Shown: piece after piece, positions 43,104-51,291 of the stretch | Layout of the letters: the number at the start of each line of letters is the position of its first letter | How positions within the stretch are numbered: position 1 is the first letter of the stretch | Source: Teretinema sp942493045 | GTDB taxonomy: Bacteria; Spirochaetota; Spirochaetia; Treponematales; Treponemataceae | Reading direction: 5' to 3' | Length of the DNA stretch: 64,000 nucleotides | Assembly: GCA_942493045.1 (NCBI GenBank) | Contig: OW818665.1 | Span: 1,426,001 to 1,490,000, forward strand | Position numbers and translations under genes: made by a program | The notes under the pieces: generated by a model | Told to the model about the DNA's origin: nothing | The model's database searches: none | The model's input: only the letters and a program-made list of their open reading frames with translations

Positions 43104-43712
43104 ATGAGCAAGGGCATTAAAACACTGCTGATCGTACTGGGCATTGTGCTGTTTATCGGTTTCAGCATTTACAATTTTTTCACCGGCAATTACAACCAAA
43201 TGGTAGCGATGGATGAGGGAGTTAAGGGCCAGTGGGGTCAGGTAGAGAACGTCTATCAGCGCCGCCTGGACCTGATCCCCAACCTGGTTGCAACCGTCAA
43301 AGGCTATGCCGCCCATGAGGCTACCGTTTTAACGGATGTTACCGAAGCCCGCGCCCGCGCCGGCGGGGTCATGAATGTTTCCGACGACGTGCTCAATAAC
43401 CCGGAGTCCTTCCAGCGCTTCCAGAAAGCCCAAAGCGAACTTTCCGGAGCTCTGCAGCGGCTGCTGGTCGTCACTGAGAACTATCCCACCCTGCAGGCTA
43501 ACCAGAATTTCCTGGCGTTGCAGGATCAGCTGGAAGGCACCGAAAACCGCATCACAGTAGAACGCCAGCGTTTTAACGAAGTGGTTCAAACCTACAACAC
43601 CTTTATCAAACAGTTTCCGCGGGCGATTATCGCGAACATGAGCGGGTTCCGCGAAAAGGCCTACTTCGCCGCCGATGAAGGCGCCTCCCAGGCTCCGACG
43701 GTAAGCTTCTGA
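43104..43712 (+). CDS. lemA: LemA family protein
   Basis: A 202-residue membrane-anchored protein: one N-terminal segment (KTLLIVLGIVLFIGFSIYNFF), then the LemA helical bundle with WGQVENVYQRRLDLIPNLV, LTDVTEARARA, NFLALQDQLEGTENRI and RFNEVVQTYNTFIKQFP. The family is widespread and of unclear function; it is consistently found next to TPM-domain proteins as here. GTGGAGGA before the ATG. The stop overlaps the next start by one base. Confidence 0.95.
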   Translation: MSKGIKTLLIVLGIVLFIGFSIYNFFTGNYNQMVAMDEGVKGQWGQVENVYQRRLDLIPNLVATVKGYAAHEATVLTDVTEARARAGGVMNVSDDVLNNPESFQRFQKAQSELSGALQRLLVVTENYPTLQANQNFLALQDQLEGTENRITVERQRFNEVVQTYNTFIKQFPRAIIANMSGFREKAYFAADEGASQAPTVSF

Positions 43713-44410
43713 TGAAGCCGGTACGTATAGCGAAAAAGCTTCGTCTTACCGAAGCCGATCTTTCGGCCATTCAAACGGCAGTCAAAGAAGCTGAAGCCGC
43801 CACTTCCGGCGAGATTGCCCTGGCAGTAACCCGTGAAAGCAGCGACTACTCGTTTTTTGAGCTGGCAGCAGCCGTCGTACTGGGAGCCCTGGTATTCGCG
43901 GCGCTACTGCCGCTTCACGGCCGTTTGGATGCGCTACTGGCGCATTTTCTCTGGCAGGTGCCGGCCTGGCAGATAACCGCCCTTAGCGGCGCGCTGGCCT
44001 TCGGTTCAATGGCCCTCTTCTTCCTGCTGGCGAATATCCCGGCCCTGGACCGGCTAATTATTCCTGCTCCAATACGCAGACATATGGTGTACACCCGGGC
44101 GCTGCGCCACTTTGTGGAAAGCGGAACCTACGCCACTGCCGACCGCACCGGCATTCTGATTTTTATTTCACTGATGGAGCGGGAAGTACGCGTTATCGCG
44201 GATACCGGAATAGCCGTTAAAATCGAACAGGGCGAGTGGGACGCCATTGCCTCCGGAATCGCCCGCGGGGTGCATGACGGCCGCTTTTGCGAGTCCCTGA
44301 TCGCCGCGGTCGCGACTTGCGGTTCGTTGCTGACGACTCATTTTCCGGCCGGTAAAAGCAATCCCAATGAATTGACAGACGGCTTGGTCATACTGGAGGG
44401 TTCACTATGA
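43712..44410 (+). CDS. TPM-domain membrane protein
   Basis: A 232-residue protein with two membrane segments (about residues 47-67 and 88-113) and a TPM (TLP18.3-Psb32-MOLO1) domain. The TPM motifs here are split: LSAIQTAVKEAEAATSGEIALAV precedes the membrane segments, and TGILIFISLMEREVRVIADTGIAVKI follows them. Second gene of lemA-TPM-TPM; overlaps lemA by one base and the next gene by four. The domain is a phosphatase-like fold of uncertain activity in bacteria; an envelope-maintenance role is inference from the gene neighbourhood. Confidence 0.85.
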   Translation: MKPVRIAKKLRLTEADLSAIQTAVKEAEAATSGEIALAVTRESSDYSFFELAAAVVLGALVFAALLPLHGRLDALLAHFLWQVPAWQITALSGALAFGSMALFFLLANIPALDRLIIPAPIRRHMVYTRALRHFVESGTYATADRTGILIFISLMEREVRVIADTGIAVKIEQGEWDAIASGIARGVHDGRFCESLIAAVATCGSLLTTHFPAGKSNPNELTDGLVILEGSL

Positions 44411-45195
44411 AACACCCCTTTTCGTTACGGACAAAAAAAGCGCTGACCGGACTCTTACTTTTGTTCACTCTGGCGCACACAGCTGTCTTTGCCCTCAGTG
44501 TTCCGTCCCTCACCGGACCGGTGGTAGATCAGGCAAATATCTTGCAGGTTGAAGACCGTGAAAAGCTGGAAACCTATATCCGTAACGCCTATGCCCAAAC
44601 CGGAGTGCAGGTGGCGGTACTGACCATTACCTCGCTGGAAGGCGGCTCTCTGGAAGACTATTCGATGCAGGTAGCCGACGCCTGGAAACTCGGTAATGAA
44701 AAGGACGATAAAGGCGCGCTGCTGCTGGTTTCCCTGAATGACCGGGCGGTACGCATCGAGGTCGGCTACGGTCTGGAAGGCCTGCTCACGGACGCCAAGA
44801 GCGGCTTAATTATCCGTAACGTGATCATTCCGAACTTCCGCAATGGCGACTACTCCAAAGGTATTGTTGAAGGCGTTACCAATATCATCGGTATCGGCAG
44901 CGAAAACGCCGAAATCCTCTCCCCGGCCATGCAAGAAGGTAGCGGAAAGTCCGAAGAATCCGGCAGCTTTGGCGCCGGTATCATCTTCTTTATCATTTTC
45001 TTCCTGTTGATGAGTAAAGGTTCCGGACGCCGCGGGAACGGGCTTTTCTGGCTGCTGTTCCTCAGCGGACTTTCCTCACACCGCCCGGGTAGCGGTAGCA
45101 GCAGCGGACACAGCACTGGCGGGTTCGGCTCCGGCGGAGGCTTTTCTGGCGGCGGCGGCGGTTTCGGCGGCGGCGGCGCCTCCGGCAGCTGGTAA
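44407..45195 (+). CDS. TPM-domain protein with glycine-rich C-terminus (YgcG type)
   Basis: A 262-residue exported protein: signal peptide (ALTGLLLLFTLAHTAVFALS), TPM domain (VVDQANILQVEDREKLETYI, VQVAVLTITSLEGGSLEDY, RVGYGLEG-like segment EVGYGLEGLLTDAKSG), one membrane segment (about 192-202 onward) and a Gly/Ser-rich tail ending GGGFGGGGASGSW. This is the usual architecture of YgcG/Psb32-like partners of LemA. It overlaps the preceding TPM gene by four bases (ATGA). A strong terminator follows. Confidence 0.92.
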   Translation: MKHPFSLRTKKALTGLLLLFTLAHTAVFALSVPSLTGPVVDQANILQVEDREKLETYIRNAYAQTGVQVAVLTITSLEGGSLEDYSMQVADAWKLGNEKDDKGALLLVSLNDRAVRIEVGYGLEGLLTDAKSGLIIRNVIIPNFRNGDYSKGIVEGVTNIIGIGSENAEILSPAMQEGSGKSEESGSFGAGIIFFIIFFLLMSKGSGRRGNGLFWLLFLSGLSSHRPGSGSSSGHSTGGFGSGGGFSGGGGGFGGGGASGSW

Positions 45196-45255
45196 AACCG
45201 ACCGGACGAAAAAGGCTGTTCCCATTACCAAAAACGCATCTTTTTAACGCATTCA

Positions 45256-45290
45256 AAACTGTCCGGCGCGAACACGCCGGACAGTTTTTT
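45256..45290 (+). terminator. Rho-independent terminator of the lemA operon
   Basis: Stem AAACTGTCCGGCG (45256-45268) with its complement beginning at 45275, six-base loop, followed by a long T tract. Confidence 0.88.
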
Positions 45291-45369
45291 TTTATTTTTT
45301 TTCTACCGTTTTTATACACGAAAAGTGTTTTATTTACGTCGATATAGATGACTGGTTAAGCGAGGCCAT

Positions 45370-45924
45370 ATGACAGTAACTAAAACCGGCAGTGACGGAA
45401 CGGATCGCGCCTTACTCGAAAAAGCGTACTCCAGCGAAAAAGGGCGTTTTATTTCCCGGCTGCGCGCGGCCGGGAAAAGCCTCGAAGAAGCCGAAGATCT
45501 GGTGCACGACGTCTACGCCGAAACCATGGAGCGGCTGCCTTCAATCCGGCACATCATTAACCTTCCGGCCTGGATTAACACCCTGTTTACCAGACGGTTG
45601 ATCGATGATTGGCGGCACCGGCGGGTAATGGCTCTGCGCGGCGAAACCGACGTTGACGAGGAAACGCTGCGCGAGATTATTGCCGGCGCCGGTTTGGATC
45701 CGCTGGAAGAGTTCGTCAGGGAAAGTCTGGCCGAGGCTCTCAACGACGCCATACTAGCCCTGCCTGCCGACCAGCGTAAAATTGTGGAAGCCCAGGTATT
45801 CGGCGGCCTGACATTTCGGGAAATCGCCGAGGCTACCGGGGAAAGCATCGATGCGTTGACCGCCCGCAAGCGCTATGCCCTGCGGAAATTATCCAGCGCC
45901 CTGCGGCACTGGATTGAACAGTAA
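45370..45924 (+). CDS. ECF-type RNA polymerase sigma factor
   Basis: A 184-residue group 4 sigma factor. Region 2 (about 18-82) holds LEEAEDLVHDVYAETMERLP and LPAWINTLFTRRLIDDWRHRR; region 4 (about 122-180) holds ALPADQRKIVEAQVFGGLTFREIAEATG followed by the recognition helix SIDALTARKRYALRKL. No zinc-binding anti-sigma protein follows; instead a small two-pass membrane protein starts 12 bases after the stop and may hold the sigma factor at the membrane. The target promoter is unknown. Confidence 0.93.
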   Translation: MTVTKTGSDGTDRALLEKAYSSEKGRFISRLRAAGKSLEEAEDLVHDVYAETMERLPSIRHIINLPAWINTLFTRRLIDDWRHRRVMALRGETDVDEETLREIIAGAGLDPLEEFVRESLAEALNDAILALPADQRKIVEAQVFGGLTFREIAEATGESIDALTARKRYALRKLSSALRHWIEQ

Positions 45925-45936
45925 AGGAGAGACAGT

Positions 45937-46290
45937 ATGAGTGAACATGATGAGTGCGGACGCTGGGGATGGTGGGAGGAGCGCAACCTCGGGGAAAAAA
46001 TCGTTGTCGGTATTGGCTTAGGCATTGTTGGCCTGGCCGCGGCGGCCGGCCTGTTCTTCCTCTTCGGCTGGGTGGTAATGAGCCTGTGGAATTGGCTAAT
46101 GCCGGAAATATTCGGCCTCGGTACGGTAACTTACTGGCAAGCCTGGGGACTGCTGGTGCTGAGCAGCATCCTGTTCAAGGGCTTCGGCGGTTCCGGCGAC
46201 GGCGGCGGCAAACGCTCCGACCGCAAGAGGCGCAAAACCCTTAAAAAATACATCGATAAGGAAATTGAGCGCGAGACGACTCCTCTTTAG
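45937..46290 (+). CDS. Small membrane protein linked to the ECF sigma factor
   Basis: A 117-residue protein with two hydrophobic segments: about residues 22-48 (IVVGIGLGIVGLAAAAGLFFLFGWVV) and a second near 65-80. The central motif LWNWLMPEIFGLGTVTYWQAWGLLVLSSILFKG is recognisable from a conserved family of small Trp-rich bacterial membrane proteins that I recall near ECF sigma factors. The C-terminus is basic (KRSDRKRRKTLKK) and probably cytoplasmic. An anti-sigma or sensing role is inference from the 12-base spacing to the sigma gene and the AAAGGAGAG site between them. Confidence 0.8.
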   Translation: MSEHDECGRWGWWEERNLGEKIVVGIGLGIVGLAAAAGLFFLFGWVVMSLWNWLMPEIFGLGTVTYWQAWGLLVLSSILFKGFGGSGDGGGKRSDRKRRKTLKKYIDKEIERETTPL

Positions 46291-46309
46291 CACATTGGGT
46301 CGCATGGCA

Positions 46310-46346
46310 AACCGGGTGTAACGATTAAGCAAGCACCCGGTTTTTT
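46310..46346 (+). terminator. Rho-independent terminator after the sigma-factor pair
   Basis: Stem AACCGGGTG (46310-46318) with CACCCGGTT (46334-46342) and a T tract. The 3' half lies inside the last codons of the convergent diguanylate cyclase gene. Confidence 0.75.
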
Positions 46347-48184
46347 CCTTCTTTTTTTCCACGGTACATGGCGTCATCGGCCTCTTTAATGCACTCGGTA
46401 TAACTGATGCCCGGCCGGGAAATACTTAAGCCGATGGTTACGGTAATGCGCAGCGTAACACTATTGTAATGAATCTCCAGCTCTTCAATAGCCCTGCGGA
46501 TCTTCTCCGCGATCACCCGGGCCTTCTCCAGTGTCTGACCCGAAAACAAAATCAAAAACTCTTCACCGCCCCAGCGGCAGGCCTGATCTTCCTGACGGAT
46601 AATATCGGTCAGGGCAGAAGCCATCTCCACCAGTACCAAGTCTCCGGCTTCATGGCCGTAGGTGTCGTTTATTTTCTTAAAGTCGTCAACATCGATCATG
46701 GCGATGACATACTGATACTGCTCGCGGCGGACGCGCTTCTCCTCGAATTCAATCAGTGAGAGTACCTTGCGCCGGTTGGCCAGCCCGGTCAGGGTATCGA
46801 CCAGGGCCAGGCGCTTGATCTCGTCATAGGCATCCAGCAGTTCCCTGGTGCGCTCATTGATCTTGTCTTCCAGATTCTGGGACAAATCGGCCAACTGCTC
46901 ATTTTGTTGTTCCAGCGAAGCGTTTACCGTTACCAGACGCTGCGACAGGCTGGCGACCTCCCGGAAGGACTGTGACAGGCTACGCGCTAAAACCACTGCC
47001 TGATTCAGGATAAAGATGACCAGGGCAATCGGAAAAAGATAGGCCGTATTGATCACGTTTCGAGAATAGAGAATGTCATTAACGGCGATCACCGCCAAAA
47101 CTAGATATCCGATAATAAACAACAGGGCGTATTGCCGGTTCCGAAAGAACGCGCGCGCCAGGGCAAACAGGATCAACAACAGACCGGCCATACCGGATAT
47201 CTCCAGCACAGTTACCAGCCGGTTATAAATCACTACGGGAAGAATCAGCGCCAGAGCGGTTAAGACGCTGTAGATCACGACTAAGGCCTGAAACGGCTTT
47301 TCCGGAAACTCGGCCGGGAAAACACTGCGTACAAACAACACTGAAAACAGGGCGCCCAGATGAAAAATCGCCAATTCCATTTTAACCTGCAGTTCCCAGG
47401 GGAAGGCCGGGAAAAAAATGGAAACGGCCGTGTGCCCGGTGGCGCACAGACGGCAGGCCACAACCATGCAGAACAGGGCAAACCAGAGCGGTGAGCGTTC
47501 TTTTTTACGGAAAGCGAAAAGGGCCAGATTATACAGACCGATGATGATAATCGCGCCGAGCGAAAACATTTCGATGATCAGTTTACGATCCGATTCACGG
47601 GCGATGGTCTCCGGCAAGCCCAACAGTAGCGGTTTCCACAAACCGGCGTTGCGGTAGTCCCTGTTTGCGATATGCAGCACCAGGACGGCGCGTCCGTCGA
47701 CAGGCGTAAAAAAAACTGTCTGGGCGCGGTATTCTGGTACAGTCCGTTCAGGGTTGTCGCTGACAATTCCGTTGCCGGCGACAAGTTCGCCATTGATAAA
47801 GAGTGTGTATGCTGAAACCATTTGATACAGGAAAATGCCATACTGCCGGTTTTCCGGTAAAATCAGTTCCATGCGGTAGGTCGCGCAGCCGACAGGACTG
47901 AGCCGGTTGCCGGTAGCGTCCGGAGCGTTCCATTGTCCGGGCAGTCGAACCAGCCGGCTGGAATCCATTATTTCGTCCGGCGCCAACGCTTCCGGCGGAA
48001 GCAGAGTATTCCACCAAAAGTCCCAGAAACCGGAAAGTTGTACGGTTCTGCCATCGGTAAAGTCAAAAGCGCGTAAATCGGCGCTACCGTTTTGAACGGG
48101 ATCGCCGCCCTCAGCTCCGACGCGCAGGCAGACAAACAGGAAAAAGAAAAATAAACCAGAGATCAATCTGTGCCGCGCGGCCAT
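46325..48184 (-). CDS. 7TM-DISM diguanylate cyclase
   Basis: A 619-residue c-di-GMP synthase. A signal-like N-terminus and an extracellular DISMED2-type beta-sandwich (LSGFWDFWWNTLLPP, about 40-190) precede seven membrane segments (about 205-395). A coiled coil (410-450) and a GGDEF domain (455-619) follow. The active site reads GGEEF and the inhibitory RxxD site (RQED) lies exactly five residues before it, so activity and product feedback are both expected. DISMED2 domains resemble carbohydrate-binding jelly rolls, so a sugar ligand is plausible. It has a strong promoter and AAAGGAAG before the ATG, and is divergent from the GH5 gene. Confidence 0.93.
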   Translation of the reverse strand: MAARHRLISGLFFFFLFVCLRVGAEGGDPVQNGSADLRAFDFTDGRTVQLSGFWDFWWNTLLPPEALAPDEIMDSSRLVRLPGQWNAPDATGNRLSPVGCATYRMELILPENRQYGIFLYQMVSAYTLFINGELVAGNGIVSDNPERTVPEYRAQTVFFTPVDGRAVLVLHIANRDYRNAGLWKPLLLGLPETIARESDRKLIIEMFSLGAIIIIGLYNLALFAFRKKERSPLWFALFCMVVACRLCATGHTAVSIFFPAFPWELQVKMELAIFHLGALFSVLFVRSVFPAEFPEKPFQALVVIYSVLTALALILPVVIYNRLVTVLEISGMAGLLLILFALARAFFRNRQYALLFIIGYLVLAVIAVNDILYSRNVINTAYLFPIALVIFILNQAVVLARSLSQSFREVASLSQRLVTVNASLEQQNEQLADLSQNLEDKINERTRELLDAYDEIKRLALVDTLTGLANRRKVLSLIEFEEKRVRREQYQYVIAMIDVDDFKKINDTYGHEAGDLVLVEMASALTDIIRQEDQACRWGGEEFLILFSGQTLEKARVIAEKIRRAIEELEIHYNSVTLRITVTIGLSISRPGISYTECIKEADDAMYRGKKEGKNRVLA

Positions 48185-48231
48185 TTTCTGCTTCCTTTTT
48201 CAGTATTTATTTATCGGAACCGATTGAAGCC

Positions 48232-48261
48232 AGTATAAGACCACAAAACAGTAGCTGTCAA
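48232..48261 (-). promoter_or_regulatory. Promoter of the diguanylate cyclase gene
   Basis: Minus strand: perfect -35 TTGACA (48261-48256), 18-base spacer, -10 TATACT (48237-48232). Confidence 0.7.
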
Positions 48262-48283
48262 GTTTCAAAAGCCTCCTCTTCCA

Positions 48284-48312
48284 TTGACAAAAAAGGGGAA
48301 CAGGTCAAAACT
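48284..48312 (+). promoter_or_regulatory. Candidate promoter of the GH5 gene (leaderless arrangement)
   Basis: Perfect -35 TTGACA (48284-48289), 17-base spacer, weak -10 AAAACT (48307-48312). The ATG at 48319 follows after six bases with no Shine-Dalgarno sequence. Confidence 0.35.
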
Positions 48313-48318
48313 GAAACC

Positions 48319-50046
48319 ATGGGAAATCCGGACGGACAAAAATTAGACTCTCGCCTGCAATTAAAACGAAAATCGGCGACCTTTCTATGCACCTTGTGCT
48401 TCATGACAGCCTTCACGGCAGTGGTGGACGCGCAAAACGCCTGGCCGGAGTATCCGGGATATCCGGAAGGCCCGGAAGCCTTCATTCACTCAGCCGGCAG
48501 TGACCTGCTTACGCCCGAAGGTAAAATTTTTCTGGTCAAGGGAATTGCCTTCGGCAATCATGTCTGGGGTAATCCCTCTTCGGCGGAACGTTTTACGCAC
48601 CACGGTCCGGAGGATTATCAGACAGTCAAAACCCTCGGCTTTAATGCCGTGCGCTTCTATATCAATTATGGACTTTTTGAGGACGACAGTCTCCCCTATC
48701 AGTACAAACCGTCCGGATTCGCCTGGCTCGATAAAAACATCGCCGCGGCCCGCAGCGCCGGCGTTTACCTGATCATCAACATGCACTACCCCCAGGGCGG
48801 TTTCCAGTCCAACGGCAACGGGGACGCGCTCTGGACGGATAGCGATAACCAAAAGCGGCTTATTGCCCTCTGGACAGCGATTGCCCGGCGCTATAAAGAT
48901 GAAGAGATTATTCTGGGATACGGACTGGTTAACGAACCGGTGCCGCTGCTGGGGGTTTGGCAATGGACGGCGCTGGCTCAGAACATTATCAATGGCATAC
49001 GCAGTGTCGATCCCGCTCATTTATTGTTCGTGGAGCGGGCTTGCTGGCTGAAAAGCGCCGGCACTGAGATTGAACAAACGACACTCTTTTTTCCGCAGGG
49101 ACTGACCGACCCGGGACCGAACGCGAATCTGGTTTATGAATACCACATGTATGAACCGCTGGCCTTTACCCATCAAAACGCCGGCTGGGTACCTTCCTTA
49201 ATCGGTAAGTTCGCGCGTTATCCGGATGAAAAGCGCTTGGTAACCTCAGGCGAAAGCTGGGCCGGCTTTTCGGACAGCAACCAGTTCCTGCCTTCCGGCA
49301 CCACAGGCTGGAGGGCGAACAGCGGCCGGCCGTTCCAGGTTACCAATCCATCCTTCCAGGTCGGACGTCCGGTCATCCAGGCCCAGGGCCTCGGACCCGA
49401 TGGCGTCGTCTACGCTGACGACATCGTCATCGAAGAATACAATCCGGCCGGCAAACTGATCCGCACAACCGTGAGAGCTGAAGCGGATACAGGAGAGGGT
49501 TGGTACTTTTGGTCCCGTGACGGTTCCGGCAGCGCCGAAGCGGCTTCCGGAATTGCCGGCGCCAGCGGATCCACCTGCCTGACGATAGCCGGCACCACGG
49601 CTGACGCCAACTACGCCGGCTCAAACCTGCGCTTCCCGGTGATCCAAAACCACAGCTACAAAATTTCCGGGCGGTTACGGGGAGAAAATATCGCCCAGGG
49701 AGCGGCCGTACGCCTGCGCATCGACTTTAGCTCTGTCCAGACCTTGCACTCATGGAATAAGGACTTTCTAATTTCGCAGATTAAAGATTACCGCGACTAT
49801 TCCCGCGCCAGGGCGGTACCGCTCTATCTTGGGGAATTCGGCGCCATCGCCTACAGCTTTGAAGAAGACCGCGGCGGAGAACGGTGGGTCAGCGATATGC
49901 TGGAAATTCTCGTCCGGGAAGGCGTAAACTATACCTACCATACTTACCACGAGACCATGTTCGGCCTTTTTACAAACCGCGACTCGGCTCCTCCGGATAG
50001 AACCAGCATCAATCAACCGCTTTGGGAAATATTTCTAAAGCAGTAA
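48319..50046 (+). CDS. Secreted GH5 glycoside hydrolase with inserted beta-sandwich module
   Basis: A 575-residue exported glycanase: basic n-region, hydrophobic segment SATFLCTLCFMTAFTAVVDAQ, then a GH5 barrel. The conserved NMHYP, GLVNEP (acid/base Glu206), YEYHMYEP (His276) and YLGEFGA (nucleophile Glu506) are all present. Between His276 and Glu506 there is an insertion of roughly 160 residues (about 310-470) that reads as a beta-sandwich carbohydrate-binding domain (SFQVGRPVIQAQGLGPDGVV, YKISGRLRGENI). Members with this plan act on beta-glucans, mannans or related chains; the exact substrate is open. It diverges from the c-di-GMP cyclase gene. Confidence 0.87.
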   Translation: MGNPDGQKLDSRLQLKRKSATFLCTLCFMTAFTAVVDAQNAWPEYPGYPEGPEAFIHSAGSDLLTPEGKIFLVKGIAFGNHVWGNPSSAERFTHHGPEDYQTVKTLGFNAVRFYINYGLFEDDSLPYQYKPSGFAWLDKNIAAARSAGVYLIINMHYPQGGFQSNGNGDALWTDSDNQKRLIALWTAIARRYKDEEIILGYGLVNEPVPLLGVWQWTALAQNIINGIRSVDPAHLLFVERACWLKSAGTEIEQTTLFFPQGLTDPGPNANLVYEYHMYEPLAFTHQNAGWVPSLIGKFARYPDEKRLVTSGESWAGFSDSNQFLPSGTTGWRANSGRPFQVTNPSFQVGRPVIQAQGLGPDGVVYADDIVIEEYNPAGKLIRTTVRAEADTGEGWYFWSRDGSGSAEAASGIAGASGSTCLTIAGTTADANYAGSNLRFPVIQNHSYKISGRLRGENIAQGAAVRLRIDFSSVQTLHSWNKDFLISQIKDYRDYSRARAVPLYLGEFGAIAYSFEEDRGGERWVSDMLEILVREGVNYTYHTYHETMFGLFTNRDSAPPDRTSINQPLWEIFLKQ

Positions 50047-50070
50047 AAGAAATTACAATGAGGTATGTTT

Positions 50071-51144
50071 ATGACCGGCGCACAAAATCCCTTTACCATC
50101 ATTCTGCTGATCGGCGCGACGCAGGCGGTTATTCTTGGCATTCAGCTTTTTTTTAAGAAGGGAAACCGGTTAGCCAATTTGTACCTTTCAACAATTCTCT
50201 TTCTGCTGGCCTCGGCGATCGGCATTCATACTGTTTCGCATCTCCTTGATCGTTTCTACGAAGGTCATCAGGTTCTCATCAGTATTTTGCTTGTACTGCT
50301 TTCACCGTTTATTTATTTGTATACGAGCGCCCTCATGGACCCTTCATATTCCTTGAAGCGCAAACATCTTGCCTTTTTTATTCCCTTTCTGCTTACGCTT
50401 TTTTTGGGGATAGCCCAGCACACCCGACTCAATCTCTGGATGACCGTCAGTTTCAAGCTTTTTTTCTTCGCGACACTTTTATTTTTTCTCGGCTTATCCC
50501 TGTCCAAGCTTTTGCGTTTCACAAAAATCATAAAAGACAACTACTCTTCGCTGGAAAGAATAAACCTGAACTGGCTCTTTGTCTTTTGTATACTGTTATT
50601 CGCATTTTGGGCCGGGGCGCTTTTTCTTGAGCTTTTTTTTGTTATGCGCTCATGGGATCTGTTGTGGTCAGGAACATGCGCGATTGTGTTTCTCATAGGA
50701 AATTTCGGTTTTTCAAAGCCGGAAATCTTTTCTGACACCAGTGATATTTCTCCGCTCACCTCGGCTTTGAATACAAAGAAATATCAGAAGTCATCGCTCT
50801 CACCGGAGCTGTCGGAACAGTACCTCAGCAAACTTGATGAAATAATGAAAACAAAAAAACTGTACCTTCAGGGAGGACTCAGTCTCGAGAGCCTTGCGCA
50901 GGCTACCGGCATTGGAAGACATTATCTTTCTCAGATCATCAACGATACCCTCGCTACCAACTTTTATGAATACATAAACCGAATCAGGATAGAAGAGGCA
51001 ATGCGCCGTCTGGCAAGCCCCGAATACGCGGATCAGACTATAGCCGCAATCGGATTGAGCATCGGGTTCAATTCCCTCTCGACATTTAACGCCTGTTTTA
51101 AAAAACAGACGGGGAAAACGCCATCTCAATACCGCGCTAATTGA
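50071..51144 (+). CDS. Membrane AraC-family transcriptional regulator
   Basis: A 357-residue regulator with seven hydrophobic segments in the first 220 or so residues and a C-terminal AraC DNA-binding domain (about 250-355). The first helix-turn-helix is LSLESLAQATGIGRHYLSQIIND, the second QTIAAIGLSIGFNSLSTFNACFKKQTG, then TPSQYR. Such 7TM-AraC proteins sense an extracytoplasmic signal directly. The ATG at 50071 is preferred to that at 50065 because GAGG lies seven bases before it. Base composition from here to about 53840 is visibly richer in A+T than the neighbours, with many T runs. It is the likely regulator of the next three genes. Confidence 0.87.
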   Translation: MTGAQNPFTIILLIGATQAVILGIQLFFKKGNRLANLYLSTILFLLASAIGIHTVSHLLDRFYEGHQVLISILLVLLSPFIYLYTSALMDPSYSLKRKHLAFFIPFLLTLFLGIAQHTRLNLWMTVSFKLFFFATLLFFLGLSLSKLLRFTKIIKDNYSSLERINLNWLFVFCILLFAFWAGALFLELFFVMRSWDLLWSGTCAIVFLIGNFGFSKPEIFSDTSDISPLTSALNTKKYQKSSLSPELSEQYLSKLDEIMKTKKLYLQGGLSLESLAQATGIGRHYLSQIINDTLATNFYEYINRIRIEEAMRRLASPEYADQTIAAIGLSIGFNSLSTFNACFKKQTGKTPSQYRAN

Positions 51145-51200
51145 CGCTGACTTGACCCTGAACCGTTTCTGTTCTCCTCCGGCAGTCATTCTGCTCCAAT

Positions 51201-51229
51201 CCGATCGGCTCGTCATCCGGGCCGATCGG
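51201..51229 (+). repeat. Strong hairpin made of two CCGATCGG palindromes
   Basis: CCGATCGGC (51201-51209) and GCCGATCGG (51221-51229) form a nine-pair stem with an 11-base loop. Each arm is itself a palindrome, and the right arm extends to GGGCCGATCGGCCC. No T tract follows, so it is not an ordinary terminator. Confidence 0.6.
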
Positions 51230-51291
51230 CCCATAAGCCGGGCCGGTGTTTGTCTGATAGAATCAGGGTAGTAAACATCAGGAGGTCTTGA

